A DNA stretch of 22,190 nucleotides, from contig JAFUJS010000020.1 of the NCBI GenBank assembly GCA_017468115.1, positions 1 through 22,190 on the forward strand. Reading direction: 5' to 3'. This stretch comes from Clostridia bacterium. Lineage in GTDB: Bacteria; Bacillota_A; Clostridia; Oscillospirales; CAG-272. Under the pieces are notes generated by a model. That model made no database searches. It was not told the DNA's origin and was given only the letters and a program-made list of their open reading frames with translations. The position numbers and the translations under genes were made by a program. Positions 8,886-16,922 of this stretch are shown here, one piece after another. Positions within the stretch are counted from its first letter, which is position 1. Each line of letters begins with the position of its first letter.

Positions 8886-9437
8886 ATGTACTACGAAATG
8901 ACTATTGCAGGGCTTAAAAGGGCTCTACCACTTTGCAAGGTCACTGACGACCTTTACATTGGCGCATTTGTTATTTTCGGCGACCCTGAGCTTACAACTG
9001 CCTGTGCTAAGGCTTTGCTTGAAAGGGCTCCCGAATTTGATTATATGATTACGGCTGAGGCTAAGGGTATTCCGCTAATTCACGAGATGGCTCGCCTTAA
9101 CGGCAACCAGAAGTATATGCTGGCAAGAAAGGGACCTAAGCTTTACATGAGAGATATTATTTCCTGTACTGTTAAGTCTATTACCACCAGCAAGGAGCAA
9201 ACCCTTTATTTGGACGGCAAGGATGCTGAGCTTATGAGGGGTAAGAAAATTCTTATCATTGATGATGTTATTTCCACAGGTGAAAGCATAAATTCCCTTG
9301 TTCAGCTCGTTTTGCAGGCAGGCGGAACGGTTGCAGGCAAAATGTGCATTTTGGCAGAGGGCGATGCCATAGACAGAGACGATGTTACCTATCTTGAGGA
9401 GCTTCCACTATTCAATAGTGATGGCTCGATTAAATAA
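8886..9437 (+). CDS. Type I phosphoribosyltransferase, adenine-PRT-like
   Basis: The 183-aa protein has the type I PRTase PRPP-binding motif KKILIIDDVISTGESI (residues 120-135), the usual two acidic residues followed by the TG turn. FDYMITAEAKGIPL (51-64) and ARKGPKLYM (80-88) resemble the adenine PRTase sequences DY...EARGF and RKPGKLP. The likely reaction is transfer of a purine base to PRPP, as in purine salvage, but the base specificity cannot be read from the sequence and the 5'-phosphate loop is divergent from canonical Apt. It could also be a PRTase-fold regulator. It lies 9 bp after serS and 9 bp before the acyltransferase gene. Confidence 0.82.
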   Translation: MYYEMTIAGLKRALPLCKVTDDLYIGAFVIFGDPELTTACAKALLERAPEFDYMITAEAKGIPLIHEMARLNGNQKYMLARKGPKLYMRDIISCTVKSITTSKEQTLYLDGKDAELMRGKKILIIDDVISTGESINSLVQLVLQAGGTVAGKMCILAEGDAIDRDDVTYLEELPLFNSDGSIK

Positions 9438-9446
9438 GGAGCTATT

Positions 9447-10784
9447 ATGGAACTGAATAAGATTAATTACAAAAAGGGCGTCAAGGCATTTGAGCCTAAG
9501 CCACCAAAAAATCCCAACAAATTCTTTTCTTGGCTCGCACGTTGCTTAAGCGGCTTTCTCGCTATGGGAAGGCTTGAAAAAATTGAAAAGGTTGGTATGG
9601 AAAATGTAAAGGGTCCGTATTTGCTCCTTTCCAACCATCAGACCTTTACCGATTTTGCAATTAACTCTATCGCTACATATCCCGACAAGTTCAATGCTAT
9701 TGCTACCTTTGAGGGACACCACGGTCAGCCAAAGCCTATTCGTGCTTGGCTTATGCACCAGGTTGGCTGTATTCCAAAGAGAAAGTTTACAACTGACCCC
9801 AATCTTATAAACGAGTGCAAAACTGTTCTTGACGAGTACAAGAATGTTATGATTCTCTACCCTGAGGCAAGATATACAGATATCGGTACAACCTCATTTA
9901 TCACAGATGAGTACGGTGCTCTTATCAAAAAGCTTGGCGCACCTGTTGTTACTATGGTTCACAAGGGCAACTACCTACGCTCCCCGTTCTGGGATTGGAG
10001 AAGAAAGAGAAAGGTTAAGACAACATCTGTTATGACCTATCTGCTTTCCCGTGAGGATGTTGAGAGAATGTCCCCTGAGGAAATTTTGGAGGCTGTAAGA
10101 AAATCACTTCAGCACGATGAGCACGCTTATCAGAGAGATAATAATATCAAAATTACCGAAAAGTACCGTGCCGAGGGTCTTAACAAGGCTCTTTACCAAT
10201 GCCCGCATTGCTTGACCGAATTTGAAATGGAGTCCAAGGGCACAAAGCTTTGGTGCAACCATTGCGGCAAGGAATGGGAGATGGATGAGCTTGGTCAGCT
10301 ACACGCTACCGAGGGCGAAACAGAGTTCTCACATATCCCCGACTGGTACGAGTGGGAAAGAGAAAATGTTAAAAAAGAGGTGCTTGACGGCACTTACTCC
10401 TTTGAGGATGATGTTGATGTTTATTCTCTTCCACATATGAAAAAGTTTATTTATCTCGGCAGTGCTAAGCTTAAGCATTCAAGAGAAAACGGTGTTACCG
10501 TTGAGGGACACTATAATGGCGAGGATTACAAAATTCACCGCCCGTCAGCAGGTCTCTACAGCATTCATACCGAGTATGATTATTTGTATGTAAGGTCTGC
10601 CCCATGCATCTATGTTTCCATCTCCAACGACTCATTCGTTTGCTACACAAAGAAGAAGGATGTTGTTTCAAAGGTTTATTTTGCAGTTGATGCAATCCAC
10701 AAGGAGATTGTTCGTGAGCGCGCTGAAAAGCGTGCCCAAAGACAGCTGGAAAGACAGGCTAAGAAAACAGAGGCTGAGGAATAA
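9447..10784 (+). CDS. PlsC-like acyltransferase with C-terminal zinc ribbon
   Basis: The 445-aa protein begins with a lysophospholipid acyltransferase domain. NHQTFTD (63-69) is the catalytic NHxxxxD motif with His64 and Asp69, and YPEARYTD (138-145) takes the place of the EGTR acyl-acceptor motif. PlsC-type enzymes move an acyl chain to 1-acylglycerol-3-phosphate at the membrane; the substrate here is not known. No strong transmembrane helix is visible. Beyond residue 250 is an extension not usual in PlsC: a zinc ribbon (CPHC at 252-255, CNHCG at 270-274), then about 170 residues with Glu/Trp-rich and beta-like stretches and a basic tail (REIVRERAEKRAQRQLERQ). It is last in the serS operon, ending at the hairpin at 10791-10818. 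Confidence 0.85.
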   Translation: MELNKINYKKGVKAFEPKPPKNPNKFFSWLARCLSGFLAMGRLEKIEKVGMENVKGPYLLLSNHQTFTDFAINSIATYPDKFNAIATFEGHHGQPKPIRAWLMHQVGCIPKRKFTTDPNLINECKTVLDEYKNVMILYPEARYTDIGTTSFITDEYGALIKKLGAPVVTMVHKGNYLRSPFWDWRRKRKVKTTSVMTYLLSREDVERMSPEEILEAVRKSLQHDEHAYQRDNNIKITEKYRAEGLNKALYQCPHCLTEFEMESKGTKLWCNHCGKEWEMDELGQLHATEGETEFSHIPDWYEWERENVKKEVLDGTYSFEDDVDVYSLPHMKKFIYLGSAKLKHSRENGVTVEGHYNGEDYKIHRPSAGLYSIHTEYDYLYVRSAPCIYVSISNDSFVCYTKKKDVVSKVYFAVDAIHKEIVRERAEKRAQRQLERQAKKTEAEE

Positions 10785-10790
10785 TAAAAC

Positions 10791-10818
10791 AAAAAAGGAG
10801 CAATTTTGCTCCTTTTTT
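10791..10818. terminator. Bidirectional intrinsic terminator between convergent operons
   Basis: AAAAAAGGAGCAA (10791-10803) pairs perfectly with TTGCTCCTTTTTT (10806-10818). A T6 tail is available on both strands. It serves the acyltransferase gene from the left and the nth-GNAT gene from the right, overlapping the latter's stop codon by two bases. Confidence 0.9.
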
Positions 10819-11887
10819 ATTCCTCGTATTTCATAGGTGTGAAGATAACTCCCTTTACATTTTGCTCCTTGTCGGTGGCAACAAAGCCTAAGCGAGTATA
10901 AATTGGTATGCCATAGGGAGCGGCATTTACCGTAAAGGTTTTATTTTTGTAATCTTCCTTCATTATATTAAATAGGCGTCTACCAATGCCTCTTTTGTGG
11001 TAGGCGCTGTCTACGTAAAAATAGCCGATATGGTTGTTTTCACGCATACCAAGAACACCCACCACCCTGCCATTATCAAGGGCACCGTAGAAGGTGATGT
11101 TTTTATTTTTTCGAGTTTCTTCAATAATGCGCTTATATTCGACTCCACCCTCCTTGGGGAAAACAGGCACCTCAAATTCAGAAAAAACCTGCCAAACAAG
11201 GTCAAGGCACCGGTCAAGATAATCGTGAGAAAGCTTTTTTACCTTAATCTGGTCCTTGCAGATGGTTTTGATGGGACACGTGTCGCATTTTGGGCTTTGC
11301 GCCTTGCAATATTCCCTGCCGAAAAGCACCATTCTGTGGCAAAAATCGCTTTGCTCCTCAGGGTCTATGAGCTGACTTAAAATCCTTTCGGTTTTAAGTG
11401 GGTCCTTAAGCCCCTCGGGATACATACCAAAGCGGCCGCAAATTCTCATACAATGGGTATCAGCCACAATAGCCGGCTTGTGATAAAGGTCGCCAAGGAG
11501 TAAATTGGCAATTTTTCTGCCAACTCCCTCAAACTCAAGCAGCGCTTCCATTGTGTCGGGAACAACGCCACCGTATTGGTAGTAAAGCCTTATCATTGAG
11601 TCCTTAATATTCTTCGCTTTCATTCTGTAAAGACCGCAGGGCTTTATTATTTCCTCAATTTCAAAAAGAGGTGCGTCTGCCAGCGCCTTACAGGTTGGAA
11701 AGCGACCAAAAAGCTCCTTGCAAACTATGTTTACCCTTTCGTCGGTGCATTGTGCGCTTAGCCTGCCCATAACCAGCAGCTTCCAGCCCTGCCCCTCAAA
11801 TTCAAGGGAGCAAAGCGCCACGGGGTAAACCTTTTTTAGTGCCTTTACTATTGCATCAATTTTTAGCTTCTTTTCAAGCTTAGTCAA
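10817..11887 (-). CDS. Endonuclease III-like DNA glycosylase fused to a GNAT acetyltransferase
   Basis: The 356-aa single frame holds two domains. Residues 1-215 are endonuclease III: helix-hairpin-helix FEGVGRKIANLLL (119-131) with catalytic Lys125, VADTHCMR (141-148) with Asp143, and a complete [4Fe-4S] loop C-X6-C-X2-C-X5-C (Cys194, 201, 204, 210). It should excise oxidised pyrimidines and nick the abasic site in base excision repair. Residues about 222-356 are a GNAT domain: RVVGVLGMR (274-282), the acetyl-CoA motif YVDSAYHKRGIGRRLF (291-306) and the C-terminal IPIYTRLGFVAT (327-338). The acetyl acceptor is unknown. Ordinary Nth is about 210 aa, so the second domain is a true extension. 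It is last in the zapA/U32/maf/nth operon, 12 bp after maf. Confidence 0.92.
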   Translation of the reverse strand: MTKLEKKLKIDAIVKALKKVYPVALCSLEFEGQGWKLLVMGRLSAQCTDERVNIVCKELFGRFPTCKALADAPLFEIEEIIKPCGLYRMKAKNIKDSMIRLYYQYGGVVPDTMEALLEFEGVGRKIANLLLGDLYHKPAIVADTHCMRICGRFGMYPEGLKDPLKTERILSQLIDPEEQSDFCHRMVLFGREYCKAQSPKCDTCPIKTICKDQIKVKKLSHDYLDRCLDLVWQVFSEFEVPVFPKEGGVEYKRIIEETRKNKNITFYGALDNGRVVGVLGMRENNHIGYFYVDSAYHKRGIGRRLFNIMKEDYKNKTFTVNAAPYGIPIYTRLGFVATDKEQNVKGVIFTPMKYEE

Positions 11888-11899
11888 AGCTGCTTCTCC

Positions 11900-12463
11900 T
11901 TAAAATTCTATGTTAAATTCTTCTCTTAAAAGCTGACAAAGACGGCAAAGCGGTAAGCCCACAACATTGTAAAAATCGCCCTCTATCCTCTCAACAAAGG
12001 CACCAGCCGCCTCTTGGATTCCGTAAGCGCCTGCCTTGTCTGTTGGATTAAATTTGTCAACGTAGCTGCAAATTTCGCCCTCGGTAAGGCTTCTGAAGGT
12101 TACATAGGTTGTAACCGCCTCACTAATTGTTTTTTCTTTTGAGTGAATACAAATGCCGCTTACTACTGCGTGGGTGGTGCCGGAAAGCGCCCATAGCATT
12201 CTTATGGCGTCCACTCTGTCCTTGGGCTTACCCATAAGCTCGCCGCCGTAAATAACCACCGTATCACAGCCAATAATTATCTCATTTTCCCCACCCTGTG
12301 TAGCTAAAGCCTTGCGCTGTGCAAGAAGCTTAGGCACCGAAAACAGGTCTAGCTTATCATCATAGCTTTCGTCTGCATCTGACACTCTTATGGAAAAATC
12401 GGTTGTTACCATAGACAAGATTTCCTTGCGTCTTGGGGATTTTGATGCTAATACTAACTTCAT
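11900..12463 (-). CDS. maf: Maf family nucleoside triphosphate pyrophosphatase
   Basis: The 187-aa protein starts with the Maf signature LVLASKSPRRKEIL (residues 3-16) and continues with IIGCDTVV, GKPKDRVDA, the acidic KAGAYGIQEAAGAFVERIEG and the GDFYNVVGLPLCRL end. Maf proteins hydrolyse non-canonical or selected canonical nucleoside triphosphates (dTTP/UTP or modified bases) to monophosphates, acting as a house-cleaning step. Some are linked to septum formation, which fits a transcript that begins with zapA. The gene is 7 bp downstream of the U32 gene. The family is secure; the exact nucleotide preference is not readable here. Confidence 0.95.
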   Translation of the reverse strand: MKLVLASKSPRRKEILSMVTTDFSIRVSDADESYDDKLDLFSVPKLLAQRKALATQGGENEIIIGCDTVVIYGGELMGKPKDRVDAIRMLWALSGTTHAVVSGICIHSKEKTISEAVTTYVTFRSLTEGEICSYVDKFNPTDKAGAYGIQEAAGAFVERIEGDFYNVVGLPLCRLCQLLREEFNIEF

Positions 12464-12470
12464 CCTGCTC

Positions 12471-14450
12471 CTACTTTATACGTCTTAGCGCCTTGTTTGT
12501 GGGCGCTTTTTTTCTGTATGCCTCGATTATATCATAGCACTCATTTTTTGACTCATCAGAAAAAATGAAGTGCCAGGACAGGTGGGAAATATCTCCCTGC
12601 TTGTCCGCCATATAAATCGGTACACTATTGTAAATGATGTTTGTGTGCCCGAATGCACATTCACAAAACATTTTAGCGCCCTGTCTGTCCTTCAGGTACG
12701 CTTTACCGCTTTGACAGCCCTCTGTATCCCTTATTACACACTTATGGGTTGTCATAACAGGTATTTTGCCATAAGCCACCACCATAAAGCCGCCAAAATC
12801 ACGCAGCTGCGGCAGAGTAAGCTCCGGAGACATTACTATGTTTTCTGCACCACAGCATTGCAAATAATCGACACAGGGTCGGTTAAACACATTAAAGCGA
12901 TAATCAAATATAAGCTTAAAGCCGTGCTTTTTGAGCCTTGTGATTTGACCTATGTTTGTAACCAAAGCATATTCTATTCCGTCAGCCTTGGCAGCGCTTA
13001 GCTTGCCTTCAATTTCCTGCCATTGGCTGTCGAAAATAACAGGTGGCATTGCAATTCCGTTTACCGAGTCGCCTGTCTTGTATCTGTCAAGGTACAAAAA
13101 CGTAATATCGAAGTAATCCTTGTTTTCGGGGATTTGGGACGAGCTTGAAAACAGCGCTGTTTTTATTCTTTTCGGATGCTTGATTTCTTCCTTTTCAAGG
13201 GCAGGTACTATTACCTTGTCTGCTTTATCAAAATATTTGTCAATGGCATCTCGTCTTAGCTTATTAAGTGCGGAAACACGGACCATAATACCATCGTCCT
13301 TTACAACCTCAATTGACTCAAGGGTAAAGGGTGTGCCCCCAAGCTTTGAGAGGCTTTTTATAATATCGTCCTTGGACATAGGGGCATTAATAGCATTTTC
13401 CACCACGTCGCCATATACGACAACGCTTTTGTTGTTTGCTGTAAGCTCCAGCCTTGCAGGGCTTCCTATTCTCAGCTCCGCATTAAGCGAAACGGGCACA
13501 GGCTTTATAGTGTATTCCCTCTTTTCAAGCAAACTGCTTTCCTGCTTATTCTCATCTGTGCGAACGCCCAGCATGGTTTTATCTATTTTTCCGTTAAAGT
13601 AGCCGTCCGTAAAGCCTTGACGTGAAAAAAGCGCACCTAGTGTAGATAATTCCCCGTTTGTGGCATTCCTTTTTTCGTCAACCAGCCTTCTCCATACAGC
13701 GACCGTGCCGCCCACGTAGTCCTGCCCCTTCATCCTGCCCTCAATCTTCAATGAGGCGGCGCCGCTTTCCAAAATTTTTGGAATTTGTCGGCATAGGGAC
13801 ATATCCTTAAGGCTTAGTGGGTAGCCCTTAGTATTACCGATTTGGTATGGTAGGCGACAGGGCTGAGCGCACTCGCCCCTATTGCCGCTTCTGCCACCCA
13901 TAGCAAAGCTAAGCAGGCATTGACCCGACACAGACATACAATGGGCACCGTGAACAAAAATCTCGGTTTCTGCCCTTGCGTTTTGGGATATGTATTTTAT
14001 GTTGTCGTTATCAAGCTCACGTGCTAAAACAACCCTTGATACGCCTTGAGTGTCAGCTAAAAAATCTGCACCGTCAAGATTGTGAACGGTGCATTGTGTG
14101 CTTGCGTGAAGCTCTATTTCGGGCAGGTGCTTTTTAATAAGGGACATAACGCCCAGGTCTGCCACAATAAAGGCATCAGTACCCATATTCCAAAGAGCCA
14201 CAACCTCATCAAGAAGAGCGCCCAGCTCTCTGTCGTAAACGGCGGTGTTTATGGTAACATAAACCTTAACACCGTGTGCGTGGGCAAGGCGAAGCACCTC
14301 GGGCATATTTTCGGTAGTGAAGTTTTCTGCCCTAAGACGTGCATTAAACGCCTGTGTGCCAAGGTAAATTGCATCTGCCCCCGAGGAAATTGCGCCAACA
14401 AATGCGCTTTTGTCCCCTGCAGGTGCCAAAATTTCTATTTTTTTGTCCAT
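12471..14450 (-). CDS. Peptidase U32 family protein, RlhA/TrhP-type RNA hydroxylation factor
   Basis: The 659-aa protein starts with the U32 pattern KIEILAPAGDKSAFVGAISS (residues 4-23), then ADAIYLG and FNARLRAENF. The family signature cysteines appear in FVHGAHCMSVSGQCLLS and RSGNRGECAQPCRLPY. A second half of about 330 residues, with MTTHKCVIRDTEGC and KMFCECAFGH, fits the DUF3656-containing group. Though named peptidases, characterised members act in prephenate-dependent hydroxylation of RNA: E. coli RlhA (about 650 aa, 23S rRNA C2501) and TrhP (tRNA U34). Length favours an RlhA-like role, but this is inference. Its ATG overlaps the zapA stop by one base (TAATG), implying translational coupling. 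Confidence 0.88.
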   Translation of the reverse strand: MDKKIEILAPAGDKSAFVGAISSGADAIYLGTQAFNARLRAENFTTENMPEVLRLAHAHGVKVYVTINTAVYDRELGALLDEVVALWNMGTDAFIVADLGVMSLIKKHLPEIELHASTQCTVHNLDGADFLADTQGVSRVVLARELDNDNIKYISQNARAETEIFVHGAHCMSVSGQCLLSFAMGGRSGNRGECAQPCRLPYQIGNTKGYPLSLKDMSLCRQIPKILESGAASLKIEGRMKGQDYVGGTVAVWRRLVDEKRNATNGELSTLGALFSRQGFTDGYFNGKIDKTMLGVRTDENKQESSLLEKREYTIKPVPVSLNAELRIGSPARLELTANNKSVVVYGDVVENAINAPMSKDDIIKSLSKLGGTPFTLESIEVVKDDGIMVRVSALNKLRRDAIDKYFDKADKVIVPALEKEEIKHPKRIKTALFSSSSQIPENKDYFDITFLYLDRYKTGDSVNGIAMPPVIFDSQWQEIEGKLSAAKADGIEYALVTNIGQITRLKKHGFKLIFDYRFNVFNRPCVDYLQCCGAENIVMSPELTLPQLRDFGGFMVVAYGKIPVMTTHKCVIRDTEGCQSGKAYLKDRQGAKMFCECAFGHTNIIYNSVPIYMADKQGDISHLSWHFIFSDESKNECYDIIEAYRKKAPTNKALRRIK

Positions 14451-14755
14451 TAAACTCCTGCCAGCTTAGAGCGAAGCTCCTCATTTTCCTTTTTAAGTCT
14501 GTTTACATTAGCCTGATAGAGGGCAACCTGTGTTTCAAGATTTTTAACCTTTTTTGCATCCTGCTCCCCACGGCTGCAATAATTCATAGCGGAAAAAAGC
14601 GCCGCCTCAATAAGCGAGCAATTTCTTTGAGATTTAATCATTGCGCCAATATCGCCTTCAACTATGCCTGCAATATACTTTACATAATCTCCACCCTCCT
14701 CGGTAACTATACCGAGCCTGATGCCTGCAATTTCTACATAAATCTTTTCCTTCAT
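14450..14755 (-). CDS. zapA: Cell division protein ZapA-like
   Basis: The 101-aa protein has a short N-terminal ZapA head (KIYVEIAGIRLGIVTEEGGDY, residues 4-24), then IAGIVEGDIGAMIKS and an ALFSAMNYCSR helix. It ends in a coiled coil from about residue 66 to 98 with heptad-like LETQVALYQANVNRLKKENE. ZapA binds FtsZ and bundles protofilaments at the division ring. Length and the head-plus-coil order match the family. AAGGAAAAGAGT precedes the ATG. It is first in a four-gene operon with the U32 protein, Maf and the endonuclease III fusion. Confidence 0.85.
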   Translation of the reverse strand: MKEKIYVEIAGIRLGIVTEEGGDYVKYIAGIVEGDIGAMIKSQRNCSLIEAALFSAMNYCSRGEQDAKKVKNLETQVALYQANVNRLKKENEELRSKLAGV

Positions 14756-14777
14756 ACTCTTTTCCTTTCCAAACCCC

Positions 14778-14806
14778 TTGCAATTTTATTTGTAAGAGGC
14801 TATAAT
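14778..14806 (+). promoter_or_regulatory. Sigma-A promoter of proBA-thiI
   Basis: TTGCAA (14778-14783) and TATAAT (14801-14806) are 17 bp apart. Transcription starts near 14813, giving a leader of about 75 nt before proB. The promoter sits inside the leader of the divergent zapA transcript. Confidence 0.75.
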
Positions 14807-14827
14807 AATATAAATACTTACAGTTTT

Positions 14828-14856
14828 ATTATATATTATTGCAAGGATTTATTCAA
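14828..14856 (-). promoter_or_regulatory. Sigma-A promoter of the zapA operon
   Basis: On the minus strand TTGAAT (14851-14856) and TATAAT (14828-14833) are 17 bp apart, with a start near 14821. The leader of about 65 nt crosses the proB promoter. Confidence 0.7.
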
Positions 14857-14887
14857 GTGAATTTTTGATTTTTTTGGAGACTTTATT

Positions 14888-15670
14888 ATGATTAGTGGAT
14901 GCAAAAGAATTGTTATAAAAATAGGCACCTCTACCCTTACCTATCAAAACGGCTCTCTTAACCTAAGAAGGATTGAGGCACTGGTGCGTACTATTTCAGA
15001 TTTTAAGAATTCCGGACACGAGGTTATCGTTGTAAGCTCCGGTGCTGTCGGTGCGGGCTATGCCAAGCTTGCGCTCAGCGAGTATCCCAAGACGGTTGAG
15101 GAAAAGCAGGCGTGTGCGGCGGTTGGTCAAAGCCAGCTTATGAAGATTTATGAAAGCTTTTTCGCACTATACTCTCACACAGTTGCCCAAATTCTTATGA
15201 CTAAGGATGTTGTGGACGACCCACACAGGCTTGAGCTTGTTAAAAACACATTTAACACTCTTCTCAAAATGGGCTGTGTGCCTATCGTTAACGAGAATGA
15301 CTCTGTTTCCTGCGACGGAATCAAGTTTGGAGGAAACGACACCCTTTCTGCCTATGTTGGTATTGCCTGTGATGCTGATATTATTATCAACCTGAGCGAT
15401 ATTGACGGTCTTTACAACAAGGACCCAAGAAAATTCAGCGACGCTGTGCTTATTGACAGGGTTGATGAAATCACCGATGATATTATGTCTTATGCAGGCG
15501 GTGCAGGTACAAGCCGTGGCACAGGCGGCATGGCAACAAAAATACAGGCGGCAAAAATTGCTACCGAAAACGGCATTCCTATGATTATCATTAATGGCGA
15601 GGACCCATATCGTCTTTACGATATTTTAGATGGCAAGCATATAGGAACATACTTTGCAAAGAGGAAATAA
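14888..15670 (+). CDS. proB: Glutamate 5-kinase (short form, no PUA domain)
   Basis: ProB phosphorylates glutamate to gamma-glutamyl phosphate, the first step of proline synthesis. The 260-aa protein is an amino acid kinase: IVIKIGTSTLTY (residues 8-19), VVSSGAVGAGYAKL, IVNENDSVS, FGGNDTLSAYV and IINLSDIDGLYNKDPRKF, then GTGGMATKIQAAKIA. It stops after the kinase domain, so it lacks the C-terminal PUA domain of E. coli ProB (367 aa); short forms are known in other bacteria. TTGGAGA precedes ATG 14888. proA begins one base after the stop, and the unstable acyl phosphate is passed to ProA. Confidence 0.96.
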   Translation: MISGCKRIVIKIGTSTLTYQNGSLNLRRIEALVRTISDFKNSGHEVIVVSSGAVGAGYAKLALSEYPKTVEEKQACAAVGQSQLMKIYESFFALYSHTVAQILMTKDVVDDPHRLELVKNTFNTLLKMGCVPIVNENDSVSCDGIKFGGNDTLSAYVGIACDADIIINLSDIDGLYNKDPRKFSDAVLIDRVDEITDDIMSYAGGAGTSRGTGGMATKIQAAKIATENGIPMIIINGEDPYRLYDILDGKHIGTYFAKRK

Positions 15671-15671
15671 T

Positions 15672-16922
15672 ATGGAGCTTTATGATGAAATAAAAAACCT
15701 TTGTCTTAGCGCTAAGGAAGCATCCCTTGGGATTGCCCTTGCCAGCGAGGCAGAGAGAAATAATTTGCTTACCAAAATTTCAGAGGCTATAAGAAACAGC
15801 GCTGACGAAATTATAGAGGCAAACAAAATTGACCTAGAAAACGCAGAGGCAAACGGCATTAGCAGGGCTATGCTTGACCGCCTTATGCTGAACGTGGAAA
15901 GAATTAACAAAATCAGCGATGCGATTTTGGAGATTGTAAATCTTGACGACCCACTTAGTGAGTCGGTGCATTTTACACGTCCAAACGGTCTTAAAATTGA
16001 GAAAAGACGTGTGCCACTTGGTGTTGTCGGTATGATTTATGAGGCAAGACCAAATGTTACGCCTGATGCGGCAACACTCTGCCTAAAGAGCGGTAATGCT
16101 GCCGTGCTTCGTGGCGGTAAGGAAGCGATTTATTCCAACAAGGCTATGGTTAAGGCTATTCGTGGGGCGATAAAGGAATGTGGCTTTGACGAAAACTGCG
16201 TTTGTTTGATTGAGAACACAACAAGAGAAAGCGCAAATGTGCTTATGTCAATGCGTGGCTATATTGACGTTTTGATTCCACGTGGCGGCAAGGGGCTTAT
16301 TAAAAACGTGGTGGAAAACTCCAAGGTTCCTGTTATTGAAACAGGTGCGGGAAACTGCCACCTTTATGTAGATAAGAGCGCTGACCTTAAAAAGGCGCTT
16401 GACGTGGCGATTAATGCAAAGTGCTCTCGCCCATCTGTTTGTAATGCCATTGAAACTCTGCTTGTTAACAGGGCTGTGGCAGAGGAATTTTTGCCTATGT
16501 TTTATGAAGCAACACGCAAGTATAACGTGGAATTTCGTGGCTGTGAACAGACTTGCAAGATTCTTGATGGCGCAACACCTGCAACAGACGAGGATTTTAA
16601 CACCGAATACGACGATTACATTATTAGCTGTAAGGTGGTTGAGGACGTTTATGAGGCGGTTTGCCATATAAGAAAATACTCCACAGGACACAGCGAGGCT
16701 ATTATTACTGAAGATATGGAAAATGCCGACTACTTTGTAAAGGCTATTGACTCCTGCGCCCTTTATGTAAACGCATCTACCCGCTTTACCGATGGTGGCG
16801 AGTTTGGCTTGGGCGCTGAAATTGGCATTTCTACACAGAAGCTGCACGTAAGAGGACCTATGGGTCTTAGTGCCTTGACAAGCGAAAAATATGTTATTTT
16901 AGGAAACGGACATACACGATGA
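15672..16922 (+). CDS. proA: Gamma-glutamyl phosphate reductase
   Basis: ProA reduces gamma-glutamyl phosphate with NADPH to glutamate semialdehyde, which cyclises to pyrroline-5-carboxylate. The 416-aa protein is full length. Family motifs are PLGVVGMIYEARPNVTPDAA, LCLKSGNAAVLRGGKEA, VPVIETGAGNCHLYVD and KCSRPSVCNAIETLLV with the catalytic cysteine, and near the end STRFTDGGEFGLGAEIGIST. ATG 15672 is chosen because GAGGAAA (15661-15667) lies just upstream; the upstream in-frame ATG at 15654 would run through proB's end. It overlaps thiI by 4 bp (ATGA). No proC is in the window. Confidence 0.97.
   Translation: MELYDEIKNLCLSAKEASLGIALASEAERNNLLTKISEAIRNSADEIIEANKIDLENAEANGISRAMLDRLMLNVERINKISDAILEIVNLDDPLSESVHFTRPNGLKIEKRRVPLGVVGMIYEARPNVTPDAATLCLKSGNAAVLRGGKEAIYSNKAMVKAIRGAIKECGFDENCVCLIENTTRESANVLMSMRGYIDVLIPRGGKGLIKNVVENSKVPVIETGAGNCHLYVDKSADLKKALDVAINAKCSRPSVCNAIETLLVNRAVAEEFLPMFYEATRKYNVEFRGCEQTCKILDGATPATDEDFNTEYDDYIISCKVVEDVYEAVCHIRKYSTGHSEAIITEDMENADYFVKAIDSCALYVNASTRFTDGGEFGLGAEIGISTQKLHVRGPMGLSALTSEKYVILGNGHTR

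Noticed and set aside
12570..13602. Two plus-strand frames of 143 and 160 codons
   Set aside because: Antisense shadows of the U32 family gene, with no ribosome binding sites or recognisable domains.
14354..14860. Plus-strand 168-codon frame
   Set aside because: It runs antisense through zapA and across both mapped promoters; composition is unlike a real protein.
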